Origin: Armatimonadota bacterium
Lineage (GTDB): Bacteria > Armatimonadota > UBA5829 > JAUSEB01
Assembly: GCA_030649165.1 (NCBI GenBank)
Contig: JAUSGG010000153.1
Span: 1 to 46,731 of the forward strand
DNA length: 46,731 nt
Reading direction: 5' to 3'
Shown here: piece after piece, positions 41,822 to 46,731 of the stretch
How the letters are laid out: the number at the start of each line of letters is the position of its first letter
How positions within the stretch are numbered: position 1 is the stretch's first letter
Position numbers and translations under genes: made by a program
The notes under the pieces: model-generated
What the model saw: only the letters and a program-made list of their open reading frames with translations
Database searches by the model: none
What the model was told of the DNA's origin: nothing

Positions 41822-41842
41822 CCCCCTCCTAAAAGGAGGGGG
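41822..41842 (+). terminator. Hairpin after argH
   Basis: CCCCCTCCT / AGGAGGGGG, 9 bp stem, 3-base loop, followed by AATTTCG. Terminator-like, and also part of the C-rich intergenic hairpin family. Confidence 0.55.
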
Positions 41843-41919
41843 AATTTCGTGGCGCTTGCTACGCAGACAGCGCTCCGATTGAGGTCCGGTCTTTCGGCTT
41901 TCAACATTCAACTAATCCG

Positions 41920-42633
41920 ATGGAACTCAACCGAAACCAACAGCTTGCCGCGATAGCGCTTTTGGGGCTGGGTCTGATAGGGCTGAGCTTCGGGCTATTC
42001 AGGCCCAGAGGCGTATCGGGGCACGACGGCGGTGACATCAAGATTACCGAACCCGGCAAATCCCCGGCGCGGGACGTGGACATCTCCGTGGAGGAGGCGC
42101 CCGCGCGCCGCTCGCCGGCCAATCCCGACGTATCGATCCTGGTCCACGTGGCGGGGAGGGTCAAGTTTCCGAACGTCTACCGCGTCCCGCCGGGCAGCCG
42201 CGTGATTGACGCGGTCAAGGCGGCAGGGGGATCGCTCTCCGACGCCAATCTCGATGCGGTCAATCTGGCTGCCAGGATCAAGGATGGCGACAAGATTCTG
42301 ATACCGTCCCGCAACGTTCCGCGCGCGCCTGTTTTGCCGATGGCTTCGGGCAGGGCGCTATCCTTCGGCCCAAGCGCCGCGCCCACTGCCGCCGGCTCAG
42401 TGGAATCCGCCTCATCCGGCAAGCTGGCCGTTCCCGGCCAGGGCTTTGTCAACATCAACACTGCCGACAGTTCCGAGCTGCAGCGGCTGCCGGGCGTGGG
42501 GCCATCGACCGCGCAGAAGATCATCGACTACAGAACGCAGATCGGCAGCTTCAGTTCCATCGATCAGCTTCTTGAGGTCAAAGGAATTGGGTCGAAGAAA
42601 ATCGAGAAGATCAGGCCGTTTGTGGGGTTGTAG
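41920..42633 (+). CDS. comEA: ComEA-like protein: membrane anchor, SLBB, helix-hairpin-helix
   Basis: An N-terminal transmembrane helix (about 7-25, AAIALLGLGLIGLSFGLF) is followed by a low-complexity linker, an SLBB domain (about 67-126, VHVAGRVKFPNVYRVPPGSR, VIDAVKAAGG, KDGDKILIPS), a Ser/Ala-rich linker and a C-terminal double helix-hairpin-helix (about 176-237, NINTADSSELQRLPGVGPST, IDQLLEVKGIGSKKIEKI). This is the layout of ComEA, the receptor that binds double-stranded DNA outside the membrane for uptake. No other competence gene is adjacent in the window. Confidence 0.88.
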   Translation: MELNRNQQLAAIALLGLGLIGLSFGLFRPRGVSGHDGGDIKITEPGKSPARDVDISVEEAPARRSPANPDVSILVHVAGRVKFPNVYRVPPGSRVIDAVKAAGGSLSDANLDAVNLAARIKDGDKILIPSRNVPRAPVLPMASGRALSFGPSAAPTAAGSVESASSGKLAVPGQGFVNINTADSSELQRLPGVGPSTAQKIIDYRTQIGSFSSIDQLLEVKGIGSKKIEKIRPFVGL

Positions 42634-42878
42634 CAAGCGGTTCGCTCTGTTCAGGGAAGAACGCAGATGAACGCGGCGGCCGCCCCAGCGTTCGTCTCTT
42701 GCCCAAGGTTCAGGTTAGAAGGCTCCTCGTCACCGGCTTAAGAAAGTTTGACAACGCTCGCAAGGAGACCTTATTACCTTAAAGATTGTTTAGCAGCCTG
42801 ACGACGGCATGGATGGCGAGGGCTGTCAGGGATCCCGGGTCCGGCGGTACCTATGGCAGGAAAAGTAGTCCGATCGTC
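42634..42878. other. Intergenic region with dispersed-repeat scrap
   Basis: Contains AGGGAAGAACGCAGATGAAC (about 42653-42672), a copy of the repeat seen at 33369 and 36395. Otherwise nothing seen. Confidence 0.45.
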
Positions 42879-43490
42879 GTGCGATACATACTTGCTGTCA
42901 CGTTCGCGCTTGGCGCTATCCTCACTTTCGGGGCGAGCGACCTCAAAGCTGACATGCCCGACCTTCACCGTGTCATGGACAATGGCTGCCCGCGGCCGAA
43001 TCCAGCGGCCTTGGCCCGTCTCCCCAAGACGGTGCTCTCGAAAGCCAAGATTCTTGAGCAGGTGAAGATAATCAAGGAGCAGGCCGCCAAGTCCGAAAAG
43101 CCCAAAGGGCTGGGCATTCTGAAAAACAAGATTGCGAATTTGTCCTCAGCAAACCTCACAACATTTGGAGCAGCCCTGTGTATACAGAGTTTGGACAATG
43201 CCTCTTCCTATGTGCTGGCGGAAGCGGCGCTAAAAAATCCCTCGAATGTGCTGGCTTTCGTTAACTTGGGAGCCGCCCTTAACAGTCTGCGCAAGTATGA
43301 GCAGGCCGTGCCTATTCTTGCCTACGCCGGTTCAATCGCCCCAAAGCGCCCTATTGCCTGTCGAACCACGATAATGGCCTGGTACACCAGCGCAGCCTTC
43401 GCCGGGAACGACAAGCTTTATCTCACATTCAGGTACACTCAGAAAAGCAACGCCTTCGGACCTGGGGTTGTTCTCTGGCGAGAGCCGTGA
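42879..43490 (+). CDS. Small exported helical-repeat (TPR-like) protein, about 203 aa
   Basis: The frame is open from 42786, but a signal peptide begins at GTG 42879 (MRYILAVTFALGAILTFGAS, then DLKA), which I take as the start. The mature part has helical repeats of TPR spacing (YVLAEAALKNPSNVLAFVNL, GAALNSLRKYEQAVPILAYA) after a Lys-rich helix region (KILEQVKIIKEQAAKSEKPK). No family can be named. It is preceded by repeat scraps and followed by a strong hairpin terminator. Confidence 0.55.
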   Translation: MRYILAVTFALGAILTFGASDLKADMPDLHRVMDNGCPRPNPAALARLPKTVLSKAKILEQVKIIKEQAAKSEKPKGLGILKNKIANLSSANLTTFGAALCIQSLDNASSYVLAEAALKNPSNVLAFVNLGAALNSLRKYEQAVPILAYAGSIAPKRPIACRTTIMAWYTSAAFAGNDKLYLTFRYTQKSNAFGPGVVLWREP

Positions 43491-43652
43491 TGCCGGCATA
43501 TGCCTGGCGGCCAGAAGTTAGAAGTTAGAAGTTAGGAATCCCGACATGAGCCTTTGGCTCGTCACTAAGAACGAAAACGGCCGCCAGTTGGCTGATAGCT
43601 AATAGCTGAGAGCTATTTTCGGGGGAGTTAGAGGTTGTAGGTCAGAGGTTAG

Positions 43653-43689
43653 AAGGCCCCGGCTGTCACGCCGGGGCCTTCGGCTTTTT
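43653..43689 (+). terminator. Strong GC hairpin with T tract
   Basis: AAGGCCCCGGC / GCCGGGGCCTT, 11 bp stem with loop TGTCAC (43653-43680), followed by CGGCTTTTT. It also lies at the 3' side of the minus-strand ORF at 43695, so it may serve both strands. Confidence 0.75.
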
Positions 43690-43694
43690 GCGCG

Positions 43695-44075
43695 TCACTC
43701 CTCAGTCCGGTAGAACTCGTAGGTGACTTTCTGCGTGATGTGCGCGGGGCCCTGGCGGTCGCGTTCCCAGGCTCCCCATCCATCATTGCCGAATACGTGC
43801 GGGCTGACGAGGGACTCATATTCCAGAGTCCACGGTTCCTCGTCTAACACGACGCGCAGGCCGGGCGTCCCGGTTTCGCCGCGCGATGATACCCGGTGCT
43901 CGTAGTAGTTCCGGACCTGACCGTACTGCCAATACGTTTTGAATCTCTCCGCTTTGATCTCGCCTACAAGCGCGCCATTGGCCGGAGCCACACGACGGAT
44001 GTTGCCGATTCTGCCGGATGCGAGAGGGAGCTGCATTGCAACGCCCTGGGGAGATCGATCATAATCGAAAGCCAC
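43695..44075 (-). CDS. Hypothetical protein, 3' end duplicated at the window end (possible gene fragment)
   Basis: A 126-residue frame from a GTG with no ribosome site. The part LEYESLVSPHVFGNDGWGAW through to HITQKVTYEFYRTE looks like real protein and its coding bases are repeated exactly at 46603-46731, which also suggests a genuine gene. The upstream end runs without a clear start into the plus-strand membrane gene, so this copy may be a 5'-deleted fragment of the gene that enters at the window's right edge. No family recognised; perhaps a beta-rich surface protein. Confidence 0.5.
   Translation of the reverse strand: MAFDYDRSPQGVAMQLPLASGRIGNIRRVAPANGALVGEIKAERFKTYWQYGQVRNYYEHRVSSRGETGTPGLRVVLDEEPWTLEYESLVSPHVFGNDGWGAWERDRQGPAHITQKVTYEFYRTEE
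43701..43829. repeat. Left copy of an identical 129-bp direct repeat
   Basis: Identical to 46603-46731, which is where the window stops; true length is therefore at least 129 bp. The copies differ just outside on the left (CACTCCTCAG versus CACCGCTCAG). Confidence 0.95.
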
Positions 44076-44120
44076 CGAGCCAAGACCACGAGCCGTCCGC
44101 GTAGGAGCGAATCTGAAATC

Positions 44121-44426
44121 ATGAGAAGCGCTGGGAACATACCCGCCGCGAGGTTTGCCGTGGGGTTCGGGATTTCGCAGGCGATCGCCGTGTTGCTTAA
44201 CTCGCTGCTTGTGATATTGAAGGAATCAAACGCTGGGATCAAGACCTGGATGAAGGGCCTTACCGGCCACCACTGGATGACTCACGCGGTCATCCTGCTC
44301 GCCACATACTGCGCTCTAGGAGTCATTCTTTCCAATTCGAGGGCTGCTCGAAAAATCAGCGGTGGAACGCTGTTGGCCGTATACGTAGCTTCCGTAATAA
44401 CGGGCTGCTTGGCAATAGTGGCGTAA
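44121..44426 (+). CDS. Small membrane protein with three transmembrane segments (101 aa)
   Basis: ATG 44121, with GGAG 14 bases upstream. Hydrophobic stretches at about residues 11-32 (FAVGFGISQAIAVLLNSLLV), 51-68 (MTHAVILLATYCALGVIL) and 78-98 (GTLLAVYVASVITGCLAIV). The few charged residues sit at the loop ends. No family recognised. It lies inside the interval bracketed by the 129-bp repeats. Confidence 0.6.
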   Translation: MRSAGNIPAARFAVGFGISQAIAVLLNSLLVILKESNAGIKTWMKGLTGHHWMTHAVILLATYCALGVILSNSRAARKISGGTLLAVYVASVITGCLAIVA

Positions 44427-44474
44427 TACGTCATACACTCGTTCGGCTAGACACAGCAGTTTAGATGTTGGAAG

Positions 44475-44580
44475 TTAGAGGTTAGTTGTTAAGATTGAAC
44501 CGAACTTGCCATCGTCGAGTAGCTTCTTCCATCTGTGCGTCCGGGCCAGGGCGATCACCAGGGCCTCTTGATGGTTAGCC
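44475..44580 (-). pseudogene. Fragment of a site-specific recombinase C-terminal segment
   Basis: The minus strand reads NHQEALVIALARTHRWKKLL and DDGKFGSI. The pattern of ALVxALARAxRWxxLLxxG is characteristic of the C-terminal part of large serine recombinase-type proteins of mobile elements. Only about 30 residues are recognisable; the rest of the gene is gone. Assignment is from memory of the motif. Confidence 0.45.
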
Positions 44581-44652
44581 CGCGATACCGTCTCAGCACA
44601 GAGCGCTCCTGGAACGATGAGAGAGTTTGGTGCAGGTATATGATTATGCGCA

Positions 44653-44681
44653 TTGACGCGCATTGTGGTTTCGGGTATATT
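44653..44681 (+). promoter_or_regulatory. hicAB promoter
   Basis: TTGACG (44653-44658), 17-bp spacer, TATATT (44676-44681), 35 bp before hicA. Confidence 0.7.
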
Positions 44682-44716
44682 ATAGGCGTGGGTTGGAAAG
44701 GAGAAACCGGAAAGCG

Positions 44717-44893
44717 ATGACGTCCAAAGAGCTTATCCGATTGCTCAAGCAAAACGGCTGGAGCGAGACTCATCGCAGAGGAAGTCATATCAAGTTCTCC
44801 AAAGGTGGGAAAAGCGTGTCTGTGCCGTACCACAACAGGGATATGGCAATCGGCACAGTTGAGCGAATCCTAAAACAGGCGGGGTTGAAATGA
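44717..44893 (+). CDS. hicA: HicA-type mRNA interferase toxin (58 aa)
   Basis: Double-stranded-RNA-binding-like fold with the family signature: MTSKELIRLLKQNGWSETHR, then RGSHIKFSKGG with the catalytic His, SVPYHNRDMAIGTVERILKQ and AGLK. ATG 44717 follows AAAGGAGAAACC. It lies 18 bp before hicB. HicA toxins cut mRNAs when the antitoxin is lost. Complete length, no visible damage. Confidence 0.93.
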   Translation: MTSKELIRLLKQNGWSETHRRGSHIKFSKGGKSVSVPYHNRDMAIGTVERILKQAGLK

Positions 44894-44911
44894 GCTGCAT
44901 CGGAGGTCACC

Positions 44912-45313
44912 ATGGATAGATCGACTTACACCTTCCCGGCTGTCTTCAGCTACGCGGATGATGGCATCACCATAACGTTCCCGGACCTGCCCGGCTGCAT
45001 ATCCGAGGCGGAATCCGACGACGAGGCAATTAAGAATGCTACGGAGGTCCTGGAACTCTGGCTTGCTTCCAATGAACTCGATGGAAGTCCTATACCTGAA
45101 TCCACACATCTGTTGGACGTAAAGACCGAACGAGATGAGCGCGCAGTCCTGGTGGTCGCGGATATGATACGCGCCAGGCGCGAGATCCGCCCCAGGCACG
45201 TCAGGAAGAACCTTACTATCCCTGAATGGCTGGACAAGAGAGCCTCAGAGGCCGGAATTAACTTCAGCCAGGTTTTGCAAGAAGCGCTAAAAGACCGGCT
45301 CGGGGCGGCTTGA
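44912..45313 (+). CDS. hicB: HicB-type antitoxin with C-terminal DNA-binding region (133 aa)
   Basis: The N-terminal HicB fold is FPAVFSYADDGITITFPDLP, GCISEAESDDEAIKNATE and VLELWL. The C-terminal ~35 residues (NLTIPEWLDKRASEAGINFS, QVLQEALKDRLG) are a ribbon-helix-helix for autoregulation. A GGAGG site precedes ATG 44912. It partners with HicA immediately upstream. Unlike the orphan HicB at 38709 this is a full-length antitoxin. Confidence 0.93.
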   Translation: MDRSTYTFPAVFSYADDGITITFPDLPGCISEAESDDEAIKNATEVLELWLASNELDGSPIPESTHLLDVKTERDERAVLVVADMIRARREIRPRHVRKNLTIPEWLDKRASEAGINFSQVLQEALKDRLGAA

Positions 45314-45358
45314 GTTTCCACCGGTACGGGAACGGAACGAATAGGTTTTTCAGATTGA

Positions 45359-45466
45359 GCCCAGCCTTTGAACCTGAGAGAAGACCGCTGTCACTTTTTC
45401 CGGTGTTCCGGGAAGCTTGTTCCCGAAACGAACCCAACCTTTGGACTCTTAGAGAAAACCGCCGTC
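45359..45466. repeat. Dispersed repeat with hairpin, left cluster (two partial copies)
   Basis: 45402-45466 matches 46523-46586 (CGGGAAGCTTGTTCCCGAAA, then CGAACCCAACCTTTGGAC and AGAGAAAACCGCCGTC); 45359-45392 is a further copy of the second half (CAGCCTTTGAACCTGAGAGA). Confidence 0.85.
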
Positions 45467-45623
45467 GACTTTTGCGGAGGTAGCATCTCCTCCACCAGCC
45501 TTTACTAAAGCTACGGCTGGCAAGCCGTGGTCATGCTTTGTACAAATCCCTCGCACTACTAGGAATCCTCGCACGCCAGATCATAGGTTCAAGCTGAACT
45601 ATCGCAGTTCCCTACCATCTGCA
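45467..45623. other. Non-coding spacer
   Basis: Nothing supportable as coding; a short hairpin-like CCAGCCTTTACTAAAG...CTGGCAAGCC tract lies near 45496-45525. Confidence 0.4.
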
Positions 45624-46400
45624 TCATCCCGGGTTGTACGGAACGATATGGGCACCCAAATTCGGCTTGCCACGCTTATCACTGACCAGCTTCAGCGAAT
45701 TCAGCAAGGCAGCGAACGGCATCAATACTTCGTGGTATGGATAAGGGTCAGGCGGGTACTGGGTGTTGCCGCCCTTTTCTTGTTCTTGGAACATCCACGA
45801 AGCCTTACCGGGCACGACTATCAATTGTAGATAGTCCCAGAGGTTAGTGAGACCTTTTTCGCTTACGACCTCCAGGGCTCGCTTTTCCTCTGATCCAATC
45901 ACGTCGCTCCGAAATCCGAAGAGAATATTGAGGGGTAGGACACCCGGCTCTGCGTCCCAGGAGTTATTTGGGTGCTTTTTCGTTTGAGGTCGCTGGATCC
46001 GCATATTTTTGAAATCACATGCTCTTTGGATCGTTTGGCGGACCGAATCACGACGCACGGTTGACTTAACCTCCATTACTGCAACTACGGATTCAATCAA
46101 ATATATCCCCGCACCTCGAGCGCTGTACAGGGGACGAAAGATGCTGTCATCCCAGATGACGATATCGCACTGCCCGCTCTGATAGCCTTTCGAGTCGGTG
46201 ACAATACCAGTGCCTGCTTTGTATGGAGGCATCAACATAGGCTCAAGGAATGATTCGATAAGCGACTCGCGAAGGACACCCATCACGCCCTCGTCCTTGA
46301 CAGAGCCGAAGCTATTTGACATAGCTGTGAGTCTATCGAGTGAGCATCGAAGGAATTCCAAAACCAAGGGGTTAGGTAGACCGCCTCCAGATGACAACAT
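45624..46400 (-). CDS. DUF6602 protein, predicted PD-(D/E)XK nuclease-like (258 aa)
   Basis: On the minus strand from ATG 46400. The first half follows the DUF6602 pattern: GVLRESLIESFLEPMLMPPY, GTGIVTDSKGYQSGQCDIVI (acidic residue after the Gln), IESVVAVMEVKSTV with the E-x-K of restriction-endonuclease-like folds. The C-terminal half (KGLTNLWDYLQLIVVPGKA, HEVLMPFAALLNSLKLVSD) is family-like too. DUF6602 genes are often near defence and mobile genes, and this one sits with HicAB between repeat copies. A nuclease role is predicted from the motif, not shown. It has its own promoter at 46444. Confidence 0.75.
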   Translation of the reverse strand: MLSSGGGLPNPLVLEFLRCSLDRLTAMSNSFGSVKDEGVMGVLRESLIESFLEPMLMPPYKAGTGIVTDSKGYQSGQCDIVIWDDSIFRPLYSARGAGIYLIESVVAVMEVKSTVRRDSVRQTIQRACDFKNMRIQRPQTKKHPNNSWDAEPGVLPLNILFGFRSDVIGSEEKRALEVVSEKGLTNLWDYLQLIVVPGKASWMFQEQEKGGNTQYPPDPYPYHEVLMPFAALLNSLKLVSDKRGKPNLGAHIVPYNPG

Positions 46401-46443
46401 GTTGGACTAACCTCTACTCCTATCGCACGACATCACACACAAA

Positions 46444-46472
46444 ACTGTAGCAGTCGGTAATCTGTCTGTCAA
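46444..46472 (-). promoter_or_regulatory. Promoter of the DUF6602 gene
   Basis: Read on the minus strand: TTGACA (46472-46467), 17-bp spacer, TACAGT (46449-46444), 43 bp before the ATG. Confidence 0.7.
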
Positions 46473-46522
46473 TATACGAACCGCCTGGAGTAGTGTATGA
46501 GGAGTGGGGTATCCTTTGAATT

Positions 46523-46586
46523 GGTGTTTCGGGAAGCTTGTTCCCGAAACGAACCCAACCTTTGGACCTGAGAGAAAACCGCCGTC
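46523..46586. repeat. Dispersed repeat with hairpin, right copy
   Basis: A perfect 10-bp stem GTTTCGGGAA / TTCCCGAAAC with loop GCTTG (46526-46550), then the GAACCCAACCTTTGGACCTG segment. With 45402-45466 it brackets the DUF6602 gene. Confidence 0.85.
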
Positions 46587-46596
46587 ATCTCGCGCG

Positions 46597-46731
46597 TCAC
46601 CGCTCAGTCCGGTAGAACTCGTAGGTGACTTTCTGCGTGATGTGCGCGGGGCCCTGGCGGTCGCGTTCCCAGGCTCCCCATCCATCATTGCCGAATACGT
46701 GCGGGCTGACGAGGGACTCATATTCCAGAGT
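46597..46731 (-). CDS. 3' end of a protein gene entering from the right window edge
   Basis: Reads LEYESLVSPHVFGNDGWGAW ... YEFYRTER then stop at 46597. It repeats the end of the ORF at 43695 except for the last residue (R for E). The rest lies beyond the window, so its family cannot be judged. Confidence 0.6.
   Translation of the reverse strand, partial: TLEYESLVSPHVFGNDGWGAWERDRQGPAHITQKVTYEFYRTER
46603..46731. repeat. Right copy of the 129-bp direct repeat
   Basis: Identical to 43701-43829; cut by the window end. Confidence 0.95.

Noticed and set aside
46407-46721. 104-aa minus-strand frame at the right edge
   Set aside because: Different frame from the repeated gene end, Ser/Arg-rich and crosses the DUF6602 promoter; taken as a shadow.
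1-46731. CRISPR array
   Set aside because: No series of regularly spaced identical direct repeats with unique spacers; palindromic repeats here are dispersed singles.

Overview
The window is a moderately GC-rich stretch of chromosome from an uncultivated-type bacterium. Very large secreted modular proteins (DUF7901-like and GEVED domains), many exported HEAT and ankyrin repeat proteins, a formylglycine-enzyme-like protein and a type II DMSO-reductase operon together fit an environmental lineage such as Armatimonadota or a planctomycete-like group. There is no rRNA or marker set here to settle the phylum, so this is inference. Promoters are ordinary sigma70 type; several are near-perfect TTGACA-N17-TATAAT.

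Layout. (1) 1-2272: the 3' part of a type II DMSO-reductase-family operon: NarH/EbdB-like iron-sulfur subunit (5' end outside the window), haem-b gamma subunit and TorD-like chaperone. (2) 2273-9270: a 1917-residue secreted modular protein, flanked by two copies of the same promoter/operator plus HTH gene. The left copy is a frameshifted, truncated pseudogene; the right copy is an intact HTH/two-CW regulator. (3) 9575-23694: envelope-oriented accessory region with two exported glycosidases, HEAT and ankyrin repeat proteins, a SUMF1-like protein and a lipoprotein, with decayed genes and small palindromic elements between them. (4) 23700-27245: REP-like repeats, a SAM methyltransferase behind a consensus promoter, a DUF1848 Fe-S protein and a tRNA-Glu; a second, diverged tRNA-Glu lies at 20950. 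(5) 27245-29757 (minus): two GT2 glycosyltransferases and a HAD phosphatase, divergent from (6) 29877-41767 (plus): the arginine pathway in the order argC, small ORF, argJ, argB, argD, argF, argG, then an insertion (zinc-ribbon membrane protein, orphan HicB, HigB/HigA-ImmA), then argH. ArgF is a single ORF with an N-terminal double Clp_N domain, the most unusual gene architecture in the window. (7) 41920-46731: a ComEA-like DNA-binding protein, a small exported protein, then a mobile-looking island (membrane protein, recombinase scrap, HicAB, DUF6602 nuclease-like protein) bracketed by an identical 129-bp direct repeat at 43701 and 46603.

How the genes work together. ArgC, ArgJ, ArgB, ArgD, ArgF, ArgG and ArgH give every step from N-acetylglutamate formation (ArgJ recycling) to arginine; no separate argA is needed if ArgJ is bifunctional. 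The DMSO-reductase-type subunits form a periplasmic molybdoenzyme that would exchange electrons through Fe-S clusters and haem b. The toxin-antitoxin pairs, dispersed palindromes, duplicated segments and gene scraps mark regions 3, 4 and 7 and the argG-argH gap as the plastic parts of this locus. The best candidates for something undescribed are the Clp_N-ArgF fusion, the duplicated HTH operator cassette around the giant secreted protein, and the repeat-bracketed DUF6602/HicAB island.
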